In this document: positions 1-6,898 of the stretch, piece after piece
Layout: every line of letters starts with the position of its first letter
Position numbering within the stretch: the first letter of the stretch is position 1
Assembly: GCA_040905285.1 (NCBI GenBank)
Contig: JBBDRV010000200.1
Location: forward strand, 1-21,238
Direction: 5' to 3'
DNA: 21,238 nt
From: JBBDRV01 sp040905285
Lineage (GTDB): Bacteria; Bacteroidota; Rhodothermia; Balneolales; Balneolaceae
Translations under genes and position numbers: made by a program
Notes under the pieces: generated by a model
The model's database searches: none
Told to the model about the DNA's origin: nothing
What the model saw: only the letters and a program-made list of their open reading frames with translations

Positions 1-732
1 GGCGGCCGGGCTTAAATCATGGCCGGCCGCGGGTCTTTCATAGAATCATTCCCGCTGTTCGGGTATGACCTGAATGACTACGACGAACTGTTTGCCGAAA
101 AGCTGGACCTGCTGCTGACCTTGCGGAAACAAAAAACGGTCACCTGGAAAGGCCGTCACCGAAAGCCCATTGAGAAACGAAGTGTCTTCCCACAGCCGGT
201 ACAGTCACCACTTCCCTTGTGGATTGCCGTAGGGGGCACTCCCCGGTCAGCCCACCGGGCAGGGTCGTTGGGACTGCCCCTGGCACTGGGCATCATCGGC
301 GGCCAGCCCGAGCAGTTCAAGCCGTTGTCCGATCTCCACCGGAAGGGCGCCCGGGAGGCCGGACACCAGAAACCGGCTCTGAGTATCAATTCACACGGCT
401 TTATTGCAGACAACTCGCAGGATGCTGCCGATATCGCCTTTCCTGCATTTGCCCACACGATGGACAAGATCGGCAAAGAACGCGGATGGCCCTCCATGAC
501 GCGGCAGCAGTTCGAGTCCTCCCGTGCATTGCGGGGTGCCAATGTGGTCGGCAGTCCCGCTGAGGTGATCGATAAAATTCTGTTTCAACACGAGATATTC
601 GGCCACGACCGTTTTCTGATCCAGATGAGCGTGGGAAGCATACCGCACAAAAAACTGATCCGCTCCATTGAACTGTTTGCCACTGAAGTTGCCCCGGCCG
701 TAAGACGCGCGACAGCAGGCAAAAAAAGCTGA
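1..732 (+). pseudogene. LLM-class flavin-dependent oxidoreductase, interrupted by an in-frame stop; 5' end outside window
   Basis: The reading frame resembles F420/FMN-dependent luciferase-like monooxygenases (LLM class), TIM-barrel enzymes that oxidise small substrates with reduced flavin. From the ATG at 19 it encodes 237 residues: GRGSFIESFPLFGYDL near the start, PLPLWIAVGGTP near residues 65-76, GLPLALGIIGGQP near 85-97, and the late segment HEIFGHDRFLIQMSVG. Family members are usually about 330-350 residues, so roughly the first 100 are missing from this ORF. The 18 bases before the ATG read, in the same frame, Gly-Gly-Arg-Ala-stop-Ile, and relatives as I recall them have GGRAEIMAGRGSF here. 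The TAA at 13-15 thus sits where a Glu codon (GAA) is expected. The ATG at 19 is probably an internal Met, not a genuine start. Either the gene carries a nonsense mutation or one base is wrong in the sequence. It lies 88 bp upstream of tex on the same strand, with no clear functional link. Confidence 0.75.
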
Positions 733-792
733 GGCGTGATTTTCTCTCCGCCGCCGGGTTTCCTATTTTCATACAGACACCATTTATCAGTA

Positions 793-820
793 TAAGTATT
801 CATGCCAGACTAAGTATTCA
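793..820 (+). repeat. 10-bp direct repeat immediately upstream of tex
   Basis: TAAGTATTCA occurs at 793-802 and again at 811-820, exactly 18 bp apart. The second copy ends on the base before the tex ATG. The first copy overlaps another ATG at 802-804, so one start context may have been copied. No Shine-Dalgarno sequence is visible here. It may be a slippage duplication or a leader element; the sequence alone does not decide. Confidence 0.6.
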
Positions 821-3013
821 ATGACAGAGCAACAGATTTTGGAGACCCTCGCCCGTGATACGGGTGCAGGCTTTAACCAGGTTAAACAGGCGGCCGCCTT
901 GTTTGACAAAGGGGCAACCATTCCGTTTATCGCCAGATACAGGCAGGAAGCGACCGGCGGACTTGACGAGCAGCAGCTAAGGAAACTGAAGGAAGACCTG
1001 GAATTCCACCGCACACTTCAGCAGCGCAAAGAGTTTATACTGGACACCGTCGAAAACCAGGGCAATCTGACAGAAGATCTGCAGAAAGCGATCCTCGGCT
1101 CCGGAAATTTTACCGTTCTTGAGGATCTCTACCTTCCCTACAAGACAAAACGGCAAACCCGTGCCGCCAAAGCGACTGACAAAGGGCTTGAGCCGCTGGC
1201 CGATCTTGTTTGGGAGCAGAAAATATCGACAGGAACCCCCCGTGCGATTGCTGCCGGATATGTAGACAGGGAAAAAGGTGTGGACTCGGCGGAAGAGGCC
1301 CTGGCAGGTGCATGTGATATCGTGGCTGAACGGGTGAGCCAGCAGCTGAACGTACGCGACATGCTGCGCAGGCAGCTTCGCCGGCACGGGACCCTGGCCT
1401 GTAAAGCAGCCGGAAAGAAAGCCAGGGAAAAAGATCAAAAAGGGCTGTTTGAAACCTATTACGACTTTTCAAACAAGGTAAAGTATGTGAAGCCTCACCA
1501 GGTTCTGGCTATCGACCGCGGAGAACGGGAAGGGATCCTCAGGGTAAACGTGGAGGTGCCGGAGAAGCGTACACTGGCCGGGATAGACAACATCATCATC
1601 ACCAATAACAGGTGCATCTTTGCGGCCATGCTGAAGGGTGTGACAAAAGATGCGTGGAAACGGCTGCTAAGGCCCTCGCTTGAACGGGAACTGCGGTCCC
1701 GCCTGACCGACGAGGCCGGAGACAGCGCCATCGAAACGTTTGCGGAAAATGTCCGTAACCTGCTCCTGCAGCCACCGCTGGACTCGAAGGTGGTTATCGG
1801 CATCGACCCCGCCTACAGGACCGGCTGCAAGGTGGCGGTGGTCAGCGAAACAGGAACATTCCTGGAAAGCGTCACCATCTATCCCACACCGCCTCACAAC
1901 AACGTAAAAGAGGCCAAAAAAATCCTGTCGAAACTGGTTAAAACCTATTCGGCCGACCTGATCGCGATAGGCAACGGGACGGGAAGCCGTGAAACCGAAC
2001 AGGTGGTTGCCGATCTTCTGGGAGAGTTAAAGGAGAAACAAGGCAGCCTGGACCTTTCCTACCTGATCGTGAGTGAAGCCGGCGCTTCGGTCTATTCTGC
2101 GTCGGATCTTGCCCGGGAGGAATTCCCTGACCTCGATGCCTCCCGGCGCGGAACCATTTCCATCGCACGCAGGGTACAGGATCCGCTGGCCGAACTGGTA
2201 AAGATTGACCCGAAATCGGTCGGTGTGGGGCTTTATCAGCACGACGTCAATCAGGGTAAGCTCAACAGCAAGCTTGATGAAGTGGTGGAAAGCTGTGTAA
2301 ATCATGTGGGAGTGAACCTGAATTCGGCAAGTGCGGCCCTGCTGAACTACGTGTCCGGACTCGGTAAAACCACTGCGGAGGATATTATCAGGTACCGCAG
2401 TACGAAAGGGCGGTTTTACAGCCGGAAACAGCTTCTGGAGGTGGACGGTGTCGGCCCGTTCCGGTTTGAACAGGCTGCCGGTTTCCTGCGCATTCCCGAT
2501 TCTTCCAATCCTTTTGACAATACCGCCATCCATCCCGAAAGTTATGAGACGGCCAGTCAGTTGTGTGAAATCCTGGGAATAGATCCGTCCGGTCTTTCCG
2601 GCAGAAACGGAGAATTGCCGGAAAAGCTGCAGGATGTGGATGTGAAAAAACTTGCCGGTAAAATGGGGACGGGCCAACCGACGCTTGAACTGATTATTGA
2701 AAACCTGCTTAAACCCGGACGTGATCCGCGGGAAGATATGCCTGAACCGGTCCTGCGGCAGGATGTGCTGAATATGGAAGATCTGTCCGAGGGAATTACG
2801 CTCAAGGGAACCGTCCGCAATGTCGTTGATTTCGGCGCTTTCGTCGATATCGGAGTAAAGACTGACGGATTGCTGCACGTCAGTCAGATACGGCCTGACG
2901 GCAAACGCGTGAAAAATGTAATGGACGAGGTCAGCGTAGGTGATGTTATCGATGTGAAAGTGATCAGTATCGATATCAAGCGGCAGCGCATCGGGTTAAA
3001 GCGGATAAAATAG
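821..3013 (+). CDS. tex: Tex-type RNA-binding transcription accessory protein
   Basis: This 730-residue protein matches Tex/YhgF along its whole length. Tex proteins bind nucleic acid and are linked to transcription and RNA metabolism, acting in the cytoplasm. The N-terminal helical region contains the family stretch ATIPFIARYRQEATGGLDE (residues about 33-51). A YqgF/RNase H-like domain begins near residue 323 with VVIGIDPAYRTGCKVAVV. A helix-hairpin-helix segment lies near 508-556 (NYVSGLGKTTAEDI, then LEVDGVGPFRFEQA). An S1 RNA-binding domain closes the protein from about residue 655 (GTVRNVVDFGAFVDIGV, DGLLHVSQI). Length and domain order are normal for the family, with no break. The ATG at 821 gives the usual N-terminus. 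The stop is separated by a single base from the stop of the convergent kinase gene, so no private terminator fits between them. Confidence 0.97.
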   Translation: MTEQQILETLARDTGAGFNQVKQAAALFDKGATIPFIARYRQEATGGLDEQQLRKLKEDLEFHRTLQQRKEFILDTVENQGNLTEDLQKAILGSGNFTVLEDLYLPYKTKRQTRAAKATDKGLEPLADLVWEQKISTGTPRAIAAGYVDREKGVDSAEEALAGACDIVAERVSQQLNVRDMLRRQLRRHGTLACKAAGKKAREKDQKGLFETYYDFSNKVKYVKPHQVLAIDRGEREGILRVNVEVPEKRTLAGIDNIIITNNRCIFAAMLKGVTKDAWKRLLRPSLERELRSRLTDEAGDSAIETFAENVRNLLLQPPLDSKVVIGIDPAYRTGCKVAVVSETGTFLESVTIYPTPPHNNVKEAKKILSKLVKTYSADLIAIGNGTGSRETEQVVADLLGELKEKQGSLDLSYLIVSEAGASVYSASDLAREEFPDLDASRRGTISIARRVQDPLAELVKIDPKSVGVGLYQHDVNQGKLNSKLDEVVESCVNHVGVNLNSASAALLNYVSGLGKTTAEDIIRYRSTKGRFYSRKQLLEVDGVGPFRFEQAAGFLRIPDSSNPFDNTAIHPESYETASQLCEILGIDPSGLSGRNGELPEKLQDVDVKKLAGKMGTGQPTLELIIENLLKPGRDPREDMPEPVLRQDVLNMEDLSEGITLKGTVRNVVDFGAFVDIGVKTDGLLHVSQIRPDGKRVKNVMDEVSVGDVIDVKVISIDIKRQRIGLKRIK

Positions 3014-3014
3014 G

Positions 3015-4115
3015 TCACTTTTTGAGAGGTGCAGTGATCGTCATTGCCGTCCCCTTTCCGGGTTCTGAGTCTATATCCAGGGATCCGCCGAGCAAATCCA
3101 GCCTTTCGCGGATATTGAAAAGGCCGAATCCGCCGGCATCCGACTGTGCCAGTTCCACACTCCGGGGATCGAACCCGCTTCCATTGTCCCTCACAACCAG
3201 GCGCACCGTCGAATCCAGCCTTGTCAGCTCCATTTTCGCCTCGTTTACACCGGCATGCTTGATTACGTTGAAAAGCAATTCTCTCGCAGACTGCAGAAAT
3301 ACAACGCGGCTTTCCTTGCTGATCGGTTTCGAACTGCTGTCAGCTTCAATGGTCACGTTCAGGCCGTGTTTCCTCATCCTGCCCGCCAGCCACTCCATCA
3401 TCGTCTTCAGTTCCTCTTCATCCAGGCCGACAGGCGGTTTCAGGTCCGTCATCAGTTCACGAGTATACCGTATTGCCTCGTCCAGCATCTCCAATGCATT
3501 CCGTATATCCGGTACGCCTTCGCCGTCCGGCAGCTGTTTCTGCACCAGTTCGAGTTCCATTCTGCACATAGCCAGAATCTGCCCCAGATTATCATGAAGG
3601 TCACCGGCCAGGCGCTGGCGTTCGTGTTCTTCGGCCTTGTTCAATTCTGAAGCCAGCGAACGCAGTTTTCTCTGATACGAGAGCAGATCCTCTGTCCGTT
3701 CTTCAACCCGCTCTTCAAGGGTTTTATTTATGCTTTGCAACTGCTCCTCATACTGTTTCCTCTGTGTCTGATCCAGCAGGATCTTCACATATCCGATAAC
3801 CGTGCCGGTATCATCGCTCATAGACATCATCCGGCCAAGCGCCCAGAACCGGCTGCCGTCTTTACGGACGTGCCACCGCTCGTCAGTCGCGCTGCCATTC
3901 TCCCGCACCCTTTCTATTTCCCGGAGCACGGCATCCGGCCGCTCGTCTTCGGGAAAAATAATGTCCGCAAGACGGTCAATCGCCTCCTGTTCACTCCAGC
4001 CGAACAGCCGTTCAGAACCGGTATTCCAGAAATTGATCCGGCGGCCGGTATCCATTGTAAAAATGGCATACTCCGTTGCACTTTCGATGATTCTCTCATA
4101 GTCCGGCTTATTCAT
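3015..4115 (-). CDS. PAS-domain sensor histidine kinase, HisKA_3 (NarL-type) family
   Basis: This 366-residue protein has no transmembrane segment and is probably a soluble cytoplasmic sensor kinase. Residues about 5-118 form a PAS domain (AIFTMDTGRRINFWN, then FGWSEQEAI, with a PAC-like tail WHVRKDGSRFWALG). A coiled-coil linker follows (about 119-160). The dimerisation/phosphoacceptor helix has RQRLAGDLHDNLGQILA, with His174 as the likely phosphoacceptor, as in NarX/DesK-type kinases. The HATPase_c domain shows the N box around Asn283 (LLFNVIKHA), the G1 box DNGSGFDP (310-317), and GGFGLFNIRERL (328-339) followed by GKGT. All ATP-binding boxes appear intact. No response regulator is adjacent, so it is an orphan here; a NarL/FixJ regulator elsewhere is the expected partner. 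The PAS ligand cannot be read from sequence. The gene ends one base from the tex stop. Confidence 0.93.
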   Translation of the reverse strand: MNKPDYERIIESATEYAIFTMDTGRRINFWNTGSERLFGWSEQEAIDRLADIIFPEDERPDAVLREIERVRENGSATDERWHVRKDGSRFWALGRMMSMSDDTGTVIGYVKILLDQTQRKQYEEQLQSINKTLEERVEERTEDLLSYQRKLRSLASELNKAEEHERQRLAGDLHDNLGQILAMCRMELELVQKQLPDGEGVPDIRNALEMLDEAIRYTRELMTDLKPPVGLDEEELKTMMEWLAGRMRKHGLNVTIEADSSSKPISKESRVVFLQSARELLFNVIKHAGVNEAKMELTRLDSTVRLVVRDNGSGFDPRSVELAQSDAGGFGLFNIRERLDLLGGSLDIDSEPGKGTAMTITAPLKK

Positions 4116-4137
4116 AAGAAGGGGTCTCCTGGTTTAG

Positions 4138-4175
4138 AGTAGATTGTCTTTAAATAAAGTAGATTATCTTTAAAT
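4138..4175 (-). repeat. Two 18-bp direct repeats upstream of the histidine kinase
   Basis: AGTAGATTGTCTTTAAAT at 4138-4155 is repeated with one mismatch at 4158-4175, giving a 20-bp period, about two helical turns. The block begins 23 bp upstream of the kinase start codon at 4115. The period would place two binding sites on the same face of the DNA, so an operator or promoter role is possible. A slippage duplication is equally possible. Confidence 0.6.
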
Positions 4176-4391
4176 TTCTGAAAGCCTGATTTATTGCACT
4201 GTATATTTAAAATATTTGTAGTAAGCTTTATAAGCTACTGCAGTCACTCTGATGCCTGCAGACTGCAACCTGTAACAGTCCGGACGAGCCAACGGATAGT
4301 ACCTGATGATGATCCTTACTGATGGTACTGCTGTTCTCCTTGTCAACGATATACACGAATTACTTGTTCCATTTCAATTAAGGGCACGTAT

Positions 4392-4508
4392 AAGCCTGCG
4401 GGCACTTATAAGCAAGCCTGCGGGCACTTAGCCTGCGGGCACTTATAAGCAAGCCTGCACACTATAAGCCTGTATTCCAGGTAAGCCTGCACACCAAAGA
4501 TTAAGCCT
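4392..4508. repeat. Degenerate AAGCCTG-centred tandem repeat array
   Basis: The core AAGCCTG recurs at about 4392, 4414, 4451, 4465, 4482 and 4502, and GCCTG without its AA at 4431. Three units share the longer GCCTGCGGGCACTTA form; the later ones decay to AAGCCTGCACAC or shorter. Spacing varies from 14 to 22 bp. Unit length and the absence of unique spacers rule out a CRISPR array. It looks like a decaying tandem repeat of unknown function. Confidence 0.65.
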
Positions 4509-4820
4509 GTTCAGGTCTCCATACATTTATTCCGCAAGCATTAAATCAGCCTCCCACCCTCAACCTTTAACAGGGTCTTCCACCCAATTCCCTCAGTCCG
4601 TTCCAAAGCACAAAAGAAGCCGGTCAGGATAAAAGCGACCCTTTGCCGACGTAATCACTTTCGGCAGCAAACCTGTCTGTTTTTTGTTGTGTAACTGGTT
4701 ACCCGATTTGGTACCTTGCCGGCTTGTTTGATTTACCGCATTGCCCACTGATGATTGCCCGGCCCGCTGATGATTACCCGCTGGATGCAAAGTGTATCTG
4801 GTCCCGCCCGCCGTTGGTGG

Positions 4821-4889
4821 CGGTTTCAGTGCACCAGCCGATTAGTGCACCAGCCGATTATTAGTGCACCAGCCGATTACATGAAACCG
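4821..4889. repeat. Three copies of a 16-bp repeat enclosed by an 8-bp inverted repeat
   Basis: AGTGCACCAGCCGATT is present without mismatch at 4828-4843, 4844-4859 and 4863-4878. The first two copies are head to tail; the third follows three extra bases (ATT). CGGTTTCA at 4821-4828 and its reverse complement TGAAACCG at 4882-4889 flank the whole set, so the repeats would sit in the loop of a stem. A second small hairpin, CCGCC/GGCGG at 4808-4823, overlaps the left arm and could compete with it. The block ends 39 bp before the DMT-transporter start codon, so it is probably in that gene's promoter or leader. Confidence 0.7.
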
Positions 4890-4928
4890 GAAGAGAAATC
4901 AGAAAAGACCATCTAAACAATCCATTCC

Positions 4929-5792
4929 ATGACCTTTCTGATTTTTGCTTTTATGACCGCTTTTTTTGAATCCCTCAAGGACCTGTTCGGCAAACTGGGG
5001 CTGGGCCAGATGAATGAATATGTCATTTCATGGGCGATGATGGCCTTTTCCCTGCCGTTTTTACTGCCTCTTCTCTTTTTCATCGACATCCCGGAGTTGA
5101 ACAATTCATTTTTCTGGGCACTCATCATCGGCGGCCTTCTTAATTCCGTCAGCATTGTATTGTATATGAGAGCGATCAAGGCATCGGATTTATCGATAAC
5201 AATCCCGATGATAACCTTTACGCCACTGTTTCTCCTGATCACCTCACCGGTTATGCTGGGGGAATACCCGTCGCCGGTTGGCACGGCCGGCGTTCTGCTG
5301 ATTGTTTTCGGCTCTTATATGCTCAACATAAAGCAGGTGAAGAAAGGTTTTTTCTCCCCGTTCAAGGCACTTTTCGACCAGCCCGGCCCTCTGCTTATGC
5401 TGTTTGTTGCCTTTTTATGGAGCTTTTCTGCCAATATAGACAAGATAGGCATCCAAAACTCCTCACCGATTTTCTGGTCTATCACCGTGGTCTGCTTCGT
5501 TACCGTCACCCTGTTGCTTCCGATGCTGGTGACCTCCGACAAGGCCCACAAACAGATTTACCGCCAGCTGAAAGCACTGATCCCGCTGGGATTGTTTAAT
5601 GCGCTTGGCTTCATTACACAGATGATCGCCATTAATCTGGCGTTGGTAGCCTACGTCATCTCCATTAAACGGGGGAGTGCGATACTCAGTGTCTTGTGGG
5701 GATATTTCTTTCTGGGAGAAGCCGGTCTCAGGGAGCGGCTTCTCGGTGTGATAATTATGGTCGCGGGGGTCATGCTGATTACCCTTTCCTGA
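4929..5792 (+). CDS. EamA/DMT-superfamily transporter
   Basis: This 287-residue, highly hydrophobic protein has about ten predicted membrane helices in two related halves (roughly 1-135 and 150-287), the usual EamA (drug/metabolite transporter) architecture and length. The first half ends with an EamA-like segment: MRAIKASDLSITIPMITFTPLF, then GEYPSPVGTAGVLLIVFGSYML. The second half repeats the pattern in AYVISIKRGSAILSVLWGYFF, then GEAGLRERLLGVIIMVAGVML. It acts in the inner membrane as a small-molecule exporter or importer. The substrate cannot be inferred because the superfamily is very broad. A short cytoplasmic loop with basic residues (KQVKKG) joins the halves. The gene stands alone on the plus strand behind a long repeat-rich leader. 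The ATG at 4929 places the first helix directly at the N-terminus, as in relatives. Confidence 0.92.
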   Translation: MTFLIFAFMTAFFESLKDLFGKLGLGQMNEYVISWAMMAFSLPFLLPLLFFIDIPELNNSFFWALIIGGLLNSVSIVLYMRAIKASDLSITIPMITFTPLFLLITSPVMLGEYPSPVGTAGVLLIVFGSYMLNIKQVKKGFFSPFKALFDQPGPLLMLFVAFLWSFSANIDKIGIQNSSPIFWSITVVCFVTVTLLLPMLVTSDKAHKQIYRQLKALIPLGLFNALGFITQMIAINLALVAYVISIKRGSAILSVLWGYFFLGEAGLRERLLGVIIMVAGVMLITLS

Positions 5793-5823
5793 CGGCTTCG
5801 GTGAATTTCCGCTACCCGGGTAA

Positions 5824-5844
5824 TTCCCGTTACCCGTACGGGAA
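5824..5844. repeat. Small hairpin downstream of the DMT transporter
   Basis: TTCCCGT (5824-5830) and ACGGGAA (5838-5844) are perfect inverted copies with a 7-base loop, 31 bp after the transporter stop. No U-tract follows, so it is not a standard intrinsic terminator. It could still stabilise the 3' end of the transcript. The same gap holds a CCGGTGTCA direct repeat at 5871-5879 and 5892-5900. Confidence 0.4.
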
Positions 5845-5983
5845 ACAATTCTACGTATTTCGGCTATATACCGGTGTCACGGAAAACTTGCCCGGTGTCA
5901 AGTAAACTTACGTCACTGCAAACCTGCTATCCGGTAACAACCGGTCATCAGGTATCAGGCACCACGTTTAACCATGCAACCAC

Positions 5984-6022
5984 TGCAATCGTACTGATGC
6001 AATCGTACTGACAGGTGCAATC
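5984..6022 (+). repeat. Perfect 14-bp tandem duplication upstream of the rlpA-like gene
   Basis: TGCAATCGTACTGA occurs head to tail at 5984-5997 and 5998-6011, and a partial third copy, TGCAATC, follows at 6016-6022. It lies just 16 bp before the ATG at 6038, within the likely leader. The perfect identity suggests a recent duplication. Confidence 0.65.
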
Positions 6023-6037
6023 AAATCCCTATAACTG

Positions 6038-6421
6038 ATGCAAGCCGGTCCTCCCGTTTTTTCGCTGATTCTTTTAAGTCTTTTTCTGTTCTCCTGTGAT
6101 GTCACGGGTATAAACAACGCCCGCGGTGAATTTGTGGAGTCGGGCATTGCCAGCTGGTACGGATCGGACTATCACGGCGGCCCGACAGCCAGCGGCGAAC
6201 CGTACGATATGGACAAACTGACTGCGGCGCACAAGACACTCCCCCTTCAGTCGATCGTACGGGTTGTAAACCTGAATAACGGCCGGGCCGTCAATGTCCG
6301 TATCAACGACCGGGGACCTTTTGTACAGGGTCGTGTCATTGATCTTTCCCGAAAAGCTGCCTGGGAAATAGGCATTGTCAATTCGGGGCTGACCGAGGTC
6401 GAGTTGTACTTAATCAGGTAA
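6038..6421 (+). CDS. RlpA-like septal-ring lytic transglycosylase, short lipoprotein form
   Basis: This 127-residue protein begins with a hydrophobic signal ending in a lipobox-like LFSC (residues 17-20), so Cys20 is the probable lipidated residue and the mature protein a periplasm-facing lipoprotein. The rest is a double-psi beta-barrel of the RlpA family: GIASWYGSDYHGGPTASGE, AAHKTLPL, VRINDRGPF, RVIDLSRKAA. Glu54, His65 and Asp91 fall in the motifs carrying the catalytic acids and conserved His of RlpA, which cleaves peptidoglycan strands lacking stem peptides. The SPOR domain of the longer E. coli and Pseudomonas proteins is absent, which is common in minimal RlpA-like proteins. Septal recruitment would therefore need another route. 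The gene ends 12 bp from the convergent DoxX stop and has no link to the neighbouring sugar cluster. Confidence 0.9.
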   Translation: MQAGPPVFSLILLSLFLFSCDVTGINNARGEFVESGIASWYGSDYHGGPTASGEPYDMDKLTAAHKTLPLQSIVRVVNLNNGRAVNVRINDRGPFVQGRVIDLSRKAAWEIGIVNSGLTEVELYLIR

Positions 6422-6433
6422 GAAATGAGAATG

Positions 6434-6898
6434 TCACAGATTATACCTGTGCCTGTAGTGGTGCAGGCTTCCCCCGATCACCAGTGCGGCAGAAATGATG
6501 AGCAGATTTTTGATGATGTACTGGCCTTCCATCGTCGGGGCGTATGGTACATGGCCGGACTGGAATGTTACCTCTGTCAGAAAAAACAACGGCACAAACG
6601 TCCCCGCCATCTGTATGGCCAGCAGGGCAATGGCAATCCGGATGGTCTTGTGAAACAGAAATGCGATCCCGATAGCCACTTCCCACCATCCTATAATGCC
6701 TGTCCACTGTCCCGGACTCAGCAGCGGCAGCCAGTCGATTGTAGCTTCGACAAGGGATTGTGCCGGAGAAAGACCGATCGGTTTTAGAATGCCGAACCAG
6801 ATAAAGATAATGCCCAGCGAAAATCGCAGGGCCGGTATTCCCCAGCGGTCCATAAACAGCGAAATGGTACGGTCTATCTGATCGAAGTCCGACTTCAC
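6434..6898 (-). CDS. DoxX-family integral membrane protein
   Basis: This is a four-helix membrane protein of the DoxX type: ALRFSLGIIFIWFGILK (helix 1), GIIGWWEVAIGIAFLFHK (helix 2), ALLAIQMAGTFVPLFFL (helix 3) and YIIKNLLIISAALVIGG (helix 4). The family is named for a quinol-oxidase-associated subunit, but most members have no known activity. I chose the GTG at 6898. Its first three bases overlap the methyltransferase stop in a GTGA arrangement, and AGAGGAAAATCAA lies directly ahead as a plausible ribosome site. This gives 154 residues beginning MKSDFDQIDR. An upstream ATG at 6928 would add ten residues and a 34-bp overlap. As last gene of the sugar cluster, and its only membrane protein, it could be a functional partner or a passenger. 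Confidence 0.85.
   Translation of the reverse strand: MKSDFDQIDRTISLFMDRWGIPALRFSLGIIFIWFGILKPIGLSPAQSLVEATIDWLPLLSPGQWTGIIGWWEVAIGIAFLFHKTIRIAIALLAIQMAGTFVPLFFLTEVTFQSGHVPYAPTMEGQYIIKNLLIISAALVIGGSLHHYRHRYNL

Larger units (their letters stand above)
4116..4928. other. Intergenic region, repeat-rich, no convincing gene
   Basis: These 813 bp separate the divergent kinase and DMT-transporter genes. No ORF here looks protein-like. A 65-codon minus-strand frame at 4593-4790 has low-complexity, non-homologous-looking content and is not called. The region holds four repeat families: the duplicated 18-mer by the kinase; the AAGCCTG array at 4392-4508; a near-duplicate CTGATGATT(G/A)CCCG pair at about 4748-4780; and three copies of a 16-mer at 4828-4878 inside an 8-bp inverted repeat. 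Both divergent promoters must lie here, but no confident core promoter was found. Confidence 0.6.

Noticed and set aside
2027..2878. 283-codon open frame antisense to tex
   Set aside because: It lies wholly inside the well-conserved tex gene on the opposite strand, and its translation shows no recognisable domain. It is a codon-bias shadow.
4593..4790. 65-codon minus-strand frame in the repeat-rich gap
   Set aside because: Its composition looks like translated non-coding DNA, it overlaps a repeat pair, and it has no credible start context.
4392..4878. CRISPR array
   Set aside because: Units are only 7-17 bp, spacing is irregular, copies are degenerate or directly abutting, and there are no unique 30-bp spacers or cas genes.
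5824..5844. Intrinsic terminator after the DMT transporter
   Set aside because: The 7-bp stem has no following T-run, so it is recorded only as a hairpin.
4929..6421. DMT transporter and RlpA-like protein as part of the sugar cluster
   Set aside because: They are on the opposite strand, separated from each other by a 245-bp repeat-bearing gap, and the second is a cell-wall enzyme. Nothing links them to the cluster beyond proximity.
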